Below are positions 8,396 through 17,379 of a DNA stretch of 64,000 bases, piece by piece (the first letter of the stretch is position 1; each line of letters opens with the position of its first letter). The notes under the pieces were generated by a model that saw nothing but the letters and a program-made list of their open reading frames with translations, did no database searches and was not told where the DNA came from. Source of the stretch: Lachnospiraceae bacterium (lineage in GTDB: Bacteria; Bacillota; Clostridia; Lachnospirales; Lachnospiraceae); NCBI GenBank assembly GCA_015057025.1, contig SVFD01000008.1, forward strand, positions 57,220 to 121,219. The letters run 5' to 3'. The translations under genes were made by a program, and so were the position numbers.

Positions 8396-9511
8396 ATGAG
8401 AAACAAAATATTGGTTGTGGATGACTCCAGGCTGAATCGCCAGGTTTTAATTGATATATTACAGAATAATTATACTGTTGAAGAAGCAGAAAACGGTTTG
8501 CAGGCTCTTCAAATTGTTGAGGAAGAGATGGAGGAGATTGCGGCTATATTTCTTGATATTAATATGCCTGAAATGGACGGAATTGCTTTTCTGAAAAACA
8601 TGTCTGAAAAGGAGTGTTTAGGTGCATTTCCGGTGCTTGTTGTGACCAGTGAACAGTCTGTGGAACAGGTTGCAGAGTGTTTTGAATATGGTGCATCAGA
8701 TTATATACGTAAGCCGGTGAACAAAGAGTTTGTGTTACAAAGACTACATAAATTATTAGAGTTGTTTGAACAAAAGAACGAGTTCAAAGAACGATTGGAC
8801 AAGCAGACGCTGGCGATACGTTCGCAATATCGTTTGTTAAAGCAACAGGCGATAAAATTAAAGAAAAACCAGGAAAATATTATTAATATATTGGGAACGG
8901 TGGTAGAATATCGTAACCTGGAAGGCAGGTTGCATACTACCAGAGTCAAAGGATTTACTAAGATTCTTGGTATTTATATGATGAAATTATATCCCGAATA
9001 TGAGTTGAACGGAGCAAAGATTAACGTTATAGCTGCGGCCAGTGTTCTCCATGATGTGGGAAAAGTAATGCTCTCCGATGAGGTACTGCTTAAACCCGGA
9101 AAATTAACAGAAGAAGAGTTTGAATATGTAAAATCACATTCCATAAAAGGGTATGATATTATCGACAGTATTGCAGACATGTTAGATGAAGAATATGCAA
9201 AATACAGCAGGGAAATTGTAAGATGGCATCATGAAAAATACGACGGTTCAGGATATCCGGACGGATTAAAAAAAGATGAGATTCCCATTTCGGCGCAGTT
9301 GGTATCCATTGCGGATTGCTTTGAATCATTGCTTTCGGAAAGTGTATATAAAGGAGCAATTCCTTTTGAAGAGGCATATAATATGATTCTTCAGGGGGAA
9401 TGCGGAATGTTTTCATATAAGCTTTTGGAATGTTTCCGCAAAGCAAAAAAAGATTTAGAGTCTTACGTAAAAAGGATAGAGCAAAATGAAGAAACGGAAG
9501 CCGGCAGTTAG
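8396..9511 (+). CDS. Response regulator with HD-GYP phosphodiesterase domain
   Basis: A receiver domain (residues 1-120, phospho-acceptor D54 in IFLDINMPEMDG, acidic pair DD 9-10) is joined through a coiled coil (120-165) to an HD-GYP domain. The catalytic signatures ASVLHDVGK, the later HHEKYDGSGYPDGL and the metal ligand in SIADCFE are all present, so an active cyclic-di-GMP phosphodiesterase is expected. In family members, phosphorylation by a histidine kinase switches activity. No kinase gene is adjacent. It follows the FapA-like gene by 21 bases with its own GGGGG ribosome site, which suggests a joint signalling output. No terminator is obvious before the next gene. Confidence 0.92.
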   Translation: MRNKILVVDDSRLNRQVLIDILQNNYTVEEAENGLQALQIVEEEMEEIAAIFLDINMPEMDGIAFLKNMSEKECLGAFPVLVVTSEQSVEQVAECFEYGASDYIRKPVNKEFVLQRLHKLLELFEQKNEFKERLDKQTLAIRSQYRLLKQQAIKLKKNQENIINILGTVVEYRNLEGRLHTTRVKGFTKILGIYMMKLYPEYELNGAKINVIAAASVLHDVGKVMLSDEVLLKPGKLTEEEFEYVKSHSIKGYDIIDSIADMLDEEYAKYSREIVRWHHEKYDGSGYPDGLKKDEIPISAQLVSIADCFESLLSESVYKGAIPFEEAYNMILQGECGMFSYKLLECFRKAKKDLESYVKRIEQNEETEAGS

Positions 9512-9588
9512 TTGGGATTAAACGTAATAATGTCTATTTTGAAGGATTTGTAAATACAATATAGTAACAACTTTATATGAGGTTACAT

Positions 9589-10770
9589 ATGAGGCAAATC
9601 AGATGTTTCAGAATAGTGAGAAGTCTTTTGGCGGTGTTTTTGTTTGCATGTATTATCATACATGTTGCACCTACGGTTTATGCGGCAGCCCCAACCTTGA
9701 ATTCATCTTCTGTCATATTAATGGAAGAGACAACAGGTCAGGTTATTTACGAAGTAAATGCAGATGAAAGGCGAAGTCCTGCAAGTATTACCAAGGTCAT
9801 GACTATGATTTTAGTATTTGAAGCAATAGAAAACGGTAATATCACCATGACAGATGAGGTGGTAACCAGTGCTCATGCTAAATCTATGGGTGGTTCTCAG
9901 GTTTTTCTGGAAGAAGGAGAAATACAGACGGTAGAGACACTCTTGAAATGTGTGGCAGTAGCCAGCGGTAATGATGCCAGTGTGGCTTTGGCAGAGTTTG
10001 TAGCCGGAACGGAAGAAGAATTTGTTGTCCGTATGAATGAGAAAGCGACAGAACTTGGTATGGATAATACTCATTTCGTGGATTGTTGCGGATTGACGGA
10101 TTCACCGGAGCATTATACTACAGCAAGAGATATTGCGGTTATGTCCAGATATCTGATTCACAATTATCCGGAAGTTTATGATTTTACTACAATTTGGATG
10201 GAGGATATTGTACATTCTACCAATCAGGGAGATTCTGTATTTACATTATCCAGTACCAATAAACTGTTAAAACAGTATCCTTATACCACCGGCTTAAAAA
10301 CCGGTTTTACAAGTACGGCAAAATATTGCGTTAGTGCAACTGCACAAAAAGAGAATATATCTTTAATTGCGGTAGTAATGGCAGCGGAAACTTCCGATTT
10401 AAGAAATCAGGACGCCATCAGTTTATTTAATTATGGCTTTTCTGTGAGCCGGTTATATCAAGACACTAGAAGTCTGGGTTGCGACAGCCTTCCGGTGAAG
10501 GGGGCAATTGTTGAGGAAATACCGGTTGCATGTAAAGAACAGTTTTCGTATCTGGATATTACCGGTATGGATTTTGCTAATGTGGAACGCAAAGTTATGG
10601 TGCAGGAGGAAATAGAAGCACCGATTCAAATGGGCCAGGTGGTAGGCGAGATTGTATATACCTGTGACGGAAAACAGCTTGGCAGTGTACCGATTGTGTC
10701 ATTGGCAATGGTAGAGAAAGCCGGCATTTGGGACTATTACGGAAAGCTTTTTTCAAAATATCTTTTGTAA
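9589..10770 (+). CDS. D-alanyl-D-alanine carboxypeptidase (PBP5/DacF-type), first copy
   Basis: A serine-type D,D-carboxypeptidase that trims the terminal D-Ala of peptidoglycan stem peptides. All three penicillin-binding motifs are visible: SITK (in RSPASITKVMT), SGN (in ASGNDASVALAE) and KTG (in TTGLKTGFTSTA). A signal peptide with a hydrophobic core and a VYAAA cleavage region occupies the first 31 residues, so the enzyme is exported. The C-terminal PBP5_C beta domain is present, and the last 20 residues may form an amphipathic membrane anchor. I chose ATG 9589 because TGAGG at 9578-9582 fits as ribosome site; ATG 9577 overlaps that site. A second paralogue lies at 13.3 kb, so a sporulation-specific role for one of them is possible. 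Confidence 0.92.
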   Translation: MRQIRCFRIVRSLLAVFLFACIIIHVAPTVYAAAPTLNSSSVILMEETTGQVIYEVNADERRSPASITKVMTMILVFEAIENGNITMTDEVVTSAHAKSMGGSQVFLEEGEIQTVETLLKCVAVASGNDASVALAEFVAGTEEEFVVRMNEKATELGMDNTHFVDCCGLTDSPEHYTTARDIAVMSRYLIHNYPEVYDFTTIWMEDIVHSTNQGDSVFTLSSTNKLLKQYPYTTGLKTGFTSTAKYCVSATAQKENISLIAVVMAAETSDLRNQDAISLFNYGFSVSRLYQDTRSLGCDSLPVKGAIVEEIPVACKEQFSYLDITGMDFANVERKVMVQEEIEAPIQMGQVVGEIVYTCDGKQLGSVPIVSLAMVEKAGIWDYYGKLFSKYLL

Positions 10771-10793
10771 TTGAGTAAGATATGTTAAACTGG

Positions 10794-10880
10794 TTAGGTA
10801 TGGCAAAATGTTGGTAAGATAGTATTCATAAATAAGAATACTGATTATTGACAGATTAACCATACCTGATTTGTTTTTTT
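10794..10880 (+). terminator. Two-stem terminator after the first carboxypeptidase
   Basis: An outer stem TTAGGTATGG/CCATACCTGA (one wobble) encloses an inner hairpin AGTATTC/GAATACT and is followed by a run of seven T. Confidence 0.55.
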
Positions 10881-10903
10881 AGATAGGGTTTTGGGAGAAA
10901 AGT

Positions 10904-11785
10904 ATGGAGTATATCATTTTATGCATTGTCATTGCCTTGATTTTATTCTTTTTAATTGTGAATATATGCGACATGAATCGTTTTGTGGTACGTAAATATA
11001 CCTTTTCTTCCGATAAGGTCAAAAAGGAAATTACATTTGCCTTTTTAAGCGATTTACATGATAAAAAATATGGTAAAAATAATTCCAAGCTTTTAGACGC
11101 CATTGATAAAGTGAAGCCGGATGCACTTTTGGTGGGCGGAGATATGATAGTGGCAAGCCCTGAAGAGACCAATACTAATGCGAAGGAACTTATGAATACT
11201 TTGGCTCAAAAGTATACTGTATATCATGGTATGGGGAATCATGAGTATCGTTCTGACCTTTATCGGGAGAAGTATGGCGAAATGTATGATGAGTATAGTA
11301 AGCCCTTAATGGAACGTGGTGTTATTTTTCTTCGAAATAAGGCGGTTTTACTGGCGGAACATAATATTGAGATTTGTGGTGTGGAAATTGACCGTAAATA
11401 TTATAAAAGGTTTACCGTGCGCCATATGGATGACAGTTACATGGAAGAGATTCTTGGCAAAAACGAAGGTACACACTATGAAATTCTTTTGGCTCATAAT
11501 CCGGATTATTTTAAGCAGTATAAGGATTACGGCGCTGATTTAACACTTTCGGGGCATGTACATGGCGGTTTGGTTCGGATGCCGTTTTTTGGTGGAATTG
11601 CATCACCGGCGGTACGTTTTTTTCCAAAATACGATGGCGGTCTTTTTACTAAGGAGAAATCCAATATGGTGGTAAGTCGTGGTTTGGGAACTCACACTTT
11701 GCCTGTACGAATTTTTAATCCGGCGGAATTGGTGGTAATTCATTTAAAGCCTGCTTGCAAAGAACAAGAAAAACAGATAAAATAG
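10904..11785 (+). CDS. Membrane-anchored metallophosphoesterase (YkuE/YaeI-like)
   Basis: A calcineurin-like phosphoesterase with an N-terminal membrane helix (residues 3-22). All five metal-site blocks are visible: SDLHD, GGDM, GMGNHEY, LAHNPD and SGHVHGG. Relatives of this subfamily include Bacillus YkuE and E. coli YaeI, which act on lipid-linked or UDP-linked sugar diphosphates at the membrane; the substrate here cannot be read from sequence. The length (293) is usual. It has a GGGAG ribosome site and is followed 29 bases later by scpA, so it is probably the first gene of the unit with scpA-scpB. Confidence 0.88.
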   Translation: MEYIILCIVIALILFFLIVNICDMNRFVVRKYTFSSDKVKKEITFAFLSDLHDKKYGKNNSKLLDAIDKVKPDALLVGGDMIVASPEETNTNAKELMNTLAQKYTVYHGMGNHEYRSDLYREKYGEMYDEYSKPLMERGVIFLRNKAVLLAEHNIEICGVEIDRKYYKRFTVRHMDDSYMEEILGKNEGTHYEILLAHNPDYFKQYKDYGADLTLSGHVHGGLVRMPFFGGIASPAVRFFPKYDGGLFTKEKSNMVVSRGLGTHTLPVRIFNPAELVVIHLKPACKEQEKQIK

Positions 11786-11814
11786 AGTGGATTTGTAAAA
11801 AACGGAGATAGATT

Positions 11815-12648
11815 ATGGCAATACCTGTTAAGTTAGAGGTGTTTGAGGGCCCCTTAGACCTTCTGCTTCATTTAATTGAAAAGAATAAAGTGGATATATA
11901 TGATATTCCTATTGTGGAAATTACGCAGCAGTATTTGGAGTATATCAATCAGATGCAAACGGATGATATGAATATCATGAGTGAGTTTTTGGTTATGGCA
12001 GCTACACTTTTGGATATCAAGTGTAAAATGCTTCTTCCGCCGGAGGTTAATGAGGACGGAGAGGAAGAAGATCCCAGAGCTGAATTGGTTCAGAAACTGT
12101 TGGAATATAAAATGTATAAGTACATGTCATATGAATTAAAAGACATGCAGATGGAAGCGGAAAAATATCTTTACAAGAAGCCTACTATTCCTAAAGAAGT
12201 ATTGGAGTATCAGGCGCCTATTGATTATGAAGAATTGGTTGGAGATTCCACTCTGCAACTTTTAAATGAATTATTCCAGACAATTATGAAGCGTCAGGAA
12301 GATAAAATCGACCCGGTAAGAAGTACTTTTGGTAAAATTCAAAAAGAAGAAGTTGATTTGGAAAGAAAGCAGACCTATATTTTTGATTACATAGAAAAAA
12401 ACCGGAAATGTAGTTTTAGACAATTGCTTGAAAAGCAAAAGAGTAAGATGGAGGTTATCGTTACCTTTCTGATTATTCTTGAATTGATAAAAGTAGGTAG
12501 CGTCGACGTGGAGCAGGACGATACATTTGGTGAAATTAATATTACTTATAAAGCACCGTTTACAGGTGTGATTGATTTATCTGAAAATAAAAAAGACGAG
12601 GAAAAAGATGACCCTTTGGCAGGTATTCTGCCGGTGGCGGATTCTTAA
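11815..12648 (+). CDS. scpA: Segregation and condensation protein A (kleisin)
   Basis: ScpA is the kleisin of the bacterial SMC condensin: it bridges the two SMC heads and recruits ScpB. The N-terminus VKLEVFEGPLDLLLHLIEKN is the family signature, followed by the MSEFLVMAATLLDIKCKMLLP helix that binds the SMC neck (residues 60-80). The C-terminal winged helix (about 195-245) binds the other head. The 277-residue length is typical, with an acidic tail (DEEKDDPLAGILP). scpB follows after 16 bases, the usual arrangement. Confidence 0.96.
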   Translation: MAIPVKLEVFEGPLDLLLHLIEKNKVDIYDIPIVEITQQYLEYINQMQTDDMNIMSEFLVMAATLLDIKCKMLLPPEVNEDGEEEDPRAELVQKLLEYKMYKYMSYELKDMQMEAEKYLYKKPTIPKEVLEYQAPIDYEELVGDSTLQLLNELFQTIMKRQEDKIDPVRSTFGKIQKEEVDLERKQTYIFDYIEKNRKCSFRQLLEKQKSKMEVIVTFLIILELIKVGSVDVEQDDTFGEINITYKAPFTGVIDLSENKKDEEKDDPLAGILPVADS

Positions 12649-12664
12649 ACAAAGGAGACTATAA

Positions 12665-13234
12665 GTGGAACGAGAAAGAGCACAGGCGATTATCGAAGCG
12701 GTTTTGTTTGCCATGGGAGATTCCGTAAGTATTTCGGATTTGGCACTTGCTGTAGATGAAAGCGAGAAATTTGTAAAAGAAATATTGGAAGAAATGAAGG
12801 TGTTTTATGCTGAAAGCAACCGCGGTATCCAGCTTGTTGAACTTGAGGATGCGGTCCAACTTCGTACCAAGGATGAGTTTTATGAGGAATTGATTAAAGT
12901 AGCCCAAGCACCGAAAAAACAGACTTTAACGGATGCGTTGTTAGAGACACTTTCCATCATTGCATATAAACAACCTGTTACCCGATTGGATGTGGAAAAA
13001 ATACGTGGTGTAAACAGTGATCATGGTATCAGCCGTTTGGTAGAACTCGGATTGGTAAAAGAATTGGGACGCCTAGATGCCCCCGGAAGACCGTTACTTT
13101 TCGGAACTACGGAACAGTTCCTTCGAAGCTTCGGTGTAAAATCTATTGATGATTTGCCGGAGATGAGCAGAGATTTGTTGGAAGATTTTAAGGTTCAGGC
13201 GGAGCAGGAGATTCAGTTAAAGTTAGATATTTGA
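12665..13234 (+). CDS. scpB: Segregation and condensation protein B
   Basis: ScpB forms a dimer of tandem winged-helix domains that binds the linker of ScpA in the SMC-ScpAB complex. Visible signatures are the N-terminal IIEAVLFAMGD, LSIIAYKQPVTRLDVEKIRGVN in the second domain, and the C-terminal LDAPGRPLLFGTTEQFLRSFGV. The start is a GTG at 12665 with AAAGGAG seven bases upstream. The length of 189 is normal. The gene is translationally close to scpA and the two are surely co-expressed. Confidence 0.96.
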   Translation: MERERAQAIIEAVLFAMGDSVSISDLALAVDESEKFVKEILEEMKVFYAESNRGIQLVELEDAVQLRTKDEFYEELIKVAQAPKKQTLTDALLETLSIIAYKQPVTRLDVEKIRGVNSDHGISRLVELGLVKELGRLDAPGRPLLFGTTEQFLRSFGVKSIDDLPEMSRDLLEDFKVQAEQEIQLKLDI

Positions 13235-13323
13235 TTGTAAAAAATATTTTGAATTTATTAGTGATTTCAGGATAAAAGAACACATATAGATGATAGTAAC
13301 TAAGTAAATATTAAGGTGAAATT

Positions 13324-14487
13324 TTGAAGCAATTTATACGTTCATTTATTTTTATATGTGTATCAATTGTTATATTTTTAAATTGTTCGGCAGTTGTATT
13401 TGCCGAGGATGAGACAGACTTAAAATTACACGCCCGTTCGGCTCTTTTAATGGATGCTGATTCAGGGCGTGTTTTGTATGAAGAAAACGGGTATGCTGTT
13501 ATGCCTATGGCCAGTACAACCAAGATTATGACATGTATTCTTGCTTTGGAGACTGATAAATTGGATGAGTATGTAACAGTGTCCCGTAATGCTCAGGGGC
13601 AACCAAAGGTAAGGCTTGGCATCAAAGAAGGTGAAGCGTACAAATTAGAAGATTTATTATATTCGCTAATGTTAGAATCACATAACGATACAGCAGTGGC
13701 AATCGCGGAATTCATTGGCGGAAGTGTAGAAGGTTTTGCGGAGATGATGAACGCCAAGGCAGAGGAATTGGGTTGTGAAAATACATATTTTATCACACCA
13801 AACGGTCTGGATGCGGCAAAGGACGGGAAGCAGCACAGTAGTACAGCTTATGACATGGCTTTGATTACAGCTTATGCTCTTGAAAATGAAGCGTTTTGCG
13901 ACCTTATTGCCACAACTTCGCATACTTTTATGGAGAAGAGCGGTACAAAACAATATACAGTATATAATAAAGATGCTTTTCTGAATATGTATGAAGGTGC
14001 CTTGGGAGTAAAAACCGGATTTACCAATGGAGCGGGCTATTGTTTCGTTGGCGCAGTAGAACAGGGAGATGCAAGATTTATTTCTGTGGTTTTGGCTTGC
14101 GGCTGGCCGCCAAATAAAAGCTGGAAATGGGCAGATACCAAGACACTAATGAATTACGGAACGCAGAATTTTTTTTATGAAACTTTTATCAGCGAAAAGC
14201 AATACGGAGCAATTACGGTTGAAAATGGCATCAAAGAACAGGTTGCGGTGTCTGTACGACGCGAAGAAATCGGACTGTTGCTAAGGGCTGAGGAACAAAT
14301 CAAAATAGAGTACGAATTACTGTCGGAAGTAGAGGCACCGGTGGAAGCAGGGCAGGTTGTAGGCTGTGAAATGTATGTATTGGATGGAAAAATACTTGCT
14401 GAATTTCCTATTGTAACTGTTGAAAAAGTGAATAAAATCACTTTAAGTTATTGCTTTGTTGAAATTGTTAAAAAATTTTTGATTTAA
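13324..14487 (+). CDS. D-alanyl-D-alanine carboxypeptidase, second copy
   Basis: A second PBP5-type carboxypeptidase, clearly paralogous to the one at 9.6 kb but divergent. Catalytic motifs are STTK (in MASTTKIMTC), SHN in place of SGN (LESHNDTAVAIAEF) and KTG (in ALGVKTGFTNGAG). The SHN variant occurs in family members, so activity is expected. The first 27 residues form a signal peptide. The start codon is TTG at 13324 with AAGGTGA at 13312-13318 as ribosome site. The LACGWPPNKSWKWADT segment is typical of the Clostridial DacB/DacF group. It lies 89 bases after scpB and probably has its own promoter. Confidence 0.92.
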   Translation: MKQFIRSFIFICVSIVIFLNCSAVVFAEDETDLKLHARSALLMDADSGRVLYEENGYAVMPMASTTKIMTCILALETDKLDEYVTVSRNAQGQPKVRLGIKEGEAYKLEDLLYSLMLESHNDTAVAIAEFIGGSVEGFAEMMNAKAEELGCENTYFITPNGLDAAKDGKQHSSTAYDMALITAYALENEAFCDLIATTSHTFMEKSGTKQYTVYNKDAFLNMYEGALGVKTGFTNGAGYCFVGAVEQGDARFISVVLACGWPPNKSWKWADTKTLMNYGTQNFFYETFISEKQYGAITVENGIKEQVAVSVRREEIGLLLRAEEQIKIEYELLSEVEAPVEAGQVVGCEMYVLDGKILAEFPIVTVEKVNKITLSYCFVEIVKKFLI

Positions 14488-14531
14488 AAGTAAAAAAATG
14501 TTAAATAATGCTAGATGATTTGACAGACTTA

Positions 14532-14540
14532 TGTTATACT
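14532..14540 (+). promoter_or_regulatory. Extended -10 promoter of the decarboxylase operon
   Basis: TGTTATACT fits the TGnTATAAT extended -10 pattern, about 80 bases before the first gene. TTGACA occurs too close (about ten bases upstream) to act as the usual -35. Confidence 0.5.
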
Positions 14541-14619
14541 TTTAAGGTGTGTGGGTTTTTTATAAAATTCACCGTGAATAGTATAATTTTTATTAAAATC
14601 ATAAATGGAGGTCAACAAA

Positions 14620-16056
14620 ATGAGTACTACTTCAACAAGTGAAGCGAGACAGAGAATTAATGCTTTGCTCGACGAAAACAGTTTCGTTGAAATAGGGGCA
14701 CTTGTAAGCGCAAGAGCTACTGATTTCAATCTGAAGCAGCTGGATACTCCTTCAGACGGTGTAATTACCGGCTATGGTGTTATCAACGATAGTCTTGTGT
14801 ATGTTTACAGCCAGGATGCGTCCGTAATCAACGGCACCGTTGGTGAAATGCATGCCAAGAAAATTGCAAATCTTTATGATTTGGCTATGAAGATGGGTGC
14901 ACCGGTAATCGGTCTCATCGATTCTGCCGGCTTAAGATTACAGGAGGCTACTGATGCGCTGAATGCATTCGGTGAAATTTATTTAAAGCAGTCTTTAGCT
15001 AGTGGCGTAATTCCTCAGATTACAGCAATCTTTGGTACCTGCGGCGGTGGACTTGCTATCGTTCCTTCCTTAACAGATTTTACTTTTATGGAAGAAAAGA
15101 AAGCAAAATTGTTTGTAAACTCTCCCAATGCGTTAGAGGGTAATGAAATTGGAAAGTGCGATACATCTTCTGCACAGTTCCAGTCAGAAGAGAGCGGATT
15201 GGTTGATTTCGTAGGTTCAGAAGCAGAAATTATGGGACAGATTCGTCAGCTTGTATCTCTTCTTCCCGGAAACAATGAAGAAGAAGCTGAATTTACAGAG
15301 TGTGCAGATGACTTAAATCGTTTATGCGGACAGGTAGAAGCCGGTGCGGGCGATACCGTGATTGCATTAAGCGATATTGCCGATGACGGATTGTTTGTAG
15401 AAGTAAAAGCAAACTATGGCAAAGATATGGTAGTCGGCTTAATGAAATTAAACGGAATGACCGTAGGTGCTGTTGCAAACAGAAGCGAAATCTACGGTGA
15501 AGATGGTAAGGTGGCTGAGAAGTTGGGTGAAGAACTTTCAGTTCGTGGATGCGAAAAAGCAGCAGATTTTATTAATTTCTGTGATGCATTTTCAATCCCG
15601 GTATTGTCCCTTACTAATGTAAAAGGCTTTAAGGCTACAAAATGTGCTGAAAAAGGTATGGCTAAGGCTGTTGCAAAACTTACATATGCATTTGCAAACG
15701 CAACAGTTCCTAAGGTAAATGTTATTACCAAGAAGGCATTTGGTAGTGCTTATGTGGCTATGAACTCCAAGGCAATCGGTGCAGATGTTACTTTTGCGTG
15801 GGACAAGGCTGAAATCGGTACAATGGATGCAAAACTTGCAGCTAAGATTATGTATGATGGCGAAGGCGCTGATGTTGTAGATGAGAAGGCAAAAGAGTAT
15901 GCAGCATTACAGAACAGTGCATTAAGTGCTGCTAAGAGAGGATATGTAGATTATATTATCTCTGCTGCAGAAACAAGAAAGTATGTTATCGGAGCTTTTG
16001 AAATGCTTTACAGCAAGAGAGAAGATCGTCCTGCAAAGAAGCATGGTACAGTATAA
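14620..16056 (+). CDS. Acyl-CoA carboxyltransferase subunit (MmdA-like)
   Basis: A crotonase-fold carboxyltransferase of the acetyl/propionyl-CoA carboxylase beta family, similar to the methylmalonyl-CoA decarboxylase alpha subunit and the transcarboxylase 12S subunit. It moves CO2 between an acyl-CoA and biotin. Conserved segments include the oxyanion-hole glycines in TAIFGTCGGGLAI, IDSAGLRLQEATDALN and the C-terminal half NVKGFKA...KKAFGSAYVAMNSKAIGAD. At 478 residues it is about 30 shorter than classical MmdA, mostly at the N-terminus. I chose ATG 14620 because GGAGG at 14607-14611 lies eight bases upstream. It opens a five-gene operon with a membrane subunit, biotin carrier, Na+ pump and a pyruvate/oxaloacetate-type carboxyltransferase. 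The acyl-CoA used (methylmalonyl, malonyl or other) cannot be read here. Confidence 0.85.
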   Translation: MSTTSTSEARQRINALLDENSFVEIGALVSARATDFNLKQLDTPSDGVITGYGVINDSLVYVYSQDASVINGTVGEMHAKKIANLYDLAMKMGAPVIGLIDSAGLRLQEATDALNAFGEIYLKQSLASGVIPQITAIFGTCGGGLAIVPSLTDFTFMEEKKAKLFVNSPNALEGNEIGKCDTSSAQFQSEESGLVDFVGSEAEIMGQIRQLVSLLPGNNEEEAEFTECADDLNRLCGQVEAGAGDTVIALSDIADDGLFVEVKANYGKDMVVGLMKLNGMTVGAVANRSEIYGEDGKVAEKLGEELSVRGCEKAADFINFCDAFSIPVLSLTNVKGFKATKCAEKGMAKAVAKLTYAFANATVPKVNVITKKAFGSAYVAMNSKAIGADVTFAWDKAEIGTMDAKLAAKIMYDGEGADVVDEKAKEYAALQNSALSAAKRGYVDYIISAAETRKYVIGAFEMLYSKREDRPAKKHGTV

Positions 16057-16077
16057 TTCGGAAAGGATAACACAACT

Positions 16078-16950
16078 ATGAAAAAAATAATTACTTTGAT
16101 TTGTTGTGTGCTTTTCTCCATGCTGCTTTTGACCGGTTGTGCTGCACAGGAAGTGAATCTGGAAGATGCAGAAAAACAGCAGGTTGAATATAATGTTAAT
16201 TCATTAATCAGCCTGATTGTGGTGGAACTTCCCGATGAAGGTGCAGACGGTACATGGACAGCTTATAGTGAAGCTGACCGTGAGGCACAGTTGAACCTGT
16301 CAGAAGAACTGTGGGATGAAATGCAGACAAAATGGAAAAAAGAAAACAACTTAAAGATCGAATCTCAGGGTGTATATGAGAGTGCAATTACTTCTTACCT
16401 TAGTTCGGAAGCAGAGAATGGTACTCCTACAGGTCTTGTTGAAGGTCTTTCATATGCTCCCTCTGAAGATGGTTTTACAGCAACTGCTACTCTTGTAACA
16501 GATGTAAGAAACGTTGAAATGGTTGTTTTATATGATGAAGACATGTATATCACAAGTGTATCTTTTAATCCGGTATACACTGTAGGTGAAAACATGGAAA
16601 GAGCAGCGTTAAATACGCTTCTTGGTATGGGAACCGTATTTGCAATCTTGATTCTTATTATGTTGATTATTTCAAGCTTTTCACTTATTGCTAAGTTTGA
16701 AAAAGCGGCTGCTAAGAGAAAAGAAAAGAAGGCTGCAAAGAAAGCGGCAAAGGCAACAGGTGATGCTGTTGATAATACCATTGCACAGATTATCGAAAAG
16801 GAAGAAACCGAACTTGCCGATGATTTGGAATTGGTAGCTGTTATCAGTGCTGCAATTGCTGCATATGAAGGAAGCACTTCAACAGAAGGCTTTGTTGTGA
16901 GAAGTATTAAGAAGTCAAATAAAAGAAGCTGGAAAAGCACGCTTAATTAG
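16078..16950 (+). CDS. OadG/MmdD-type small membrane subunit with lipoprotein signal
   Basis: The gamma/delta-type subunit that holds together membrane decarboxylase complexes. The first 20 residues form a lipoprotein signal with lipobox LTGC, followed by an extracytoplasmic domain (residues 21-178), one membrane helix (about 183-202), a Lys/Ala-rich segment and the C-terminal family motif DDLELVAVISAAIAAYEG...VVRSIKKSNKRSWK. OadG proteins are usually under 150 residues and lack the large N-terminal domain; this 290-residue form with a lipid anchor and extracellular domain is of the kind seen in gut Clostridia. It follows the carboxyltransferase by 21 bases. Confidence 0.82.
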   Translation: MKKIITLICCVLFSMLLLTGCAAQEVNLEDAEKQQVEYNVNSLISLIVVELPDEGADGTWTAYSEADREAQLNLSEELWDEMQTKWKKENNLKIESQGVYESAITSYLSSEAENGTPTGLVEGLSYAPSEDGFTATATLVTDVRNVEMVVLYDEDMYITSVSFNPVYTVGENMERAALNTLLGMGTVFAILILIMLIISSFSLIAKFEKAAAKRKEKKAAKKAAKATGDAVDNTIAQIIEKEETELADDLELVAVISAAIAAYEGSTSTEGFVVRSIKKSNKRSWKSTLN

Positions 16951-16963
16951 GAGGAAATAAAAG

Positions 16964-17338
16964 ATGAAAAATTATACAATTACCGTTAATGGAAACGTAT
17001 ATGACGTTGTTGTAGAAGAAGGCGCAGGAAGTGGTGTAGCTCCCGTGGCAGCTCCTGTAGTAAAGAAAGCAGCTCCCGTGGTTGCAGCAGCTCCCGCAGC
17101 AGCTCCTGCTGCAGGCGGTGCAGGAAGTATTAAAGTAGAAGCAGGTGCAGCTGGTAAGATCTTTAAGATTGAAGCTAAGGTTGGACAGGCTGTAAAGAAG
17201 GGTGACGCTGTTGTTATTCTCGAAGCTATGAAGATGGAAATCCCTGTTGTTGCTCCCGAAGATGGTACAGTAGCAAGTATTGATGTTGCTGTAGGTGATC
17301 CTGTAGAAGCAGGTGCAGTTCTTGCAACCTTGAACTAA
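16964..17338 (+). CDS. Biotin carboxyl carrier protein of the decarboxylase
   Basis: The 124-residue carrier has a short N-terminal beta segment, an Ala/Pro/Val-rich flexible linker (residues 21-55) and a biotinyl domain with the attachment motif EAMKMEIPV; the biotinylated lysine is K90. It shuttles carboxybiotin between the carboxyltransferase subunits and the membrane pump. Length and layout match MmdC and the 1.3S transcarboxylase subunit. AGGAGG precedes the ATG with ideal spacing, in keeping with the need for high expression. It is the only biotin domain in the operon, so both carboxyltransferases must share it. Confidence 0.93.
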   Translation: MKNYTITVNGNVYDVVVEEGAGSGVAPVAAPVVKKAAPVVAAAPAAAPAAGGAGSIKVEAGAAGKIFKIEAKVGQAVKKGDAVVILEAMKMEIPVVAPEDGTVASIDVAVGDPVEAGAVLATLN

Positions 17339-17379
17339 TCACGTATCTAGGATGAAAATTAACAGGAGGTTTCTAAAAG

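Noticed and set aside
16395..16940. 181-codon minus-strand frame
   Set aside because: Antisense to the OadG-like gene, Ala/Ser-rich because of the opposite strand's codons.
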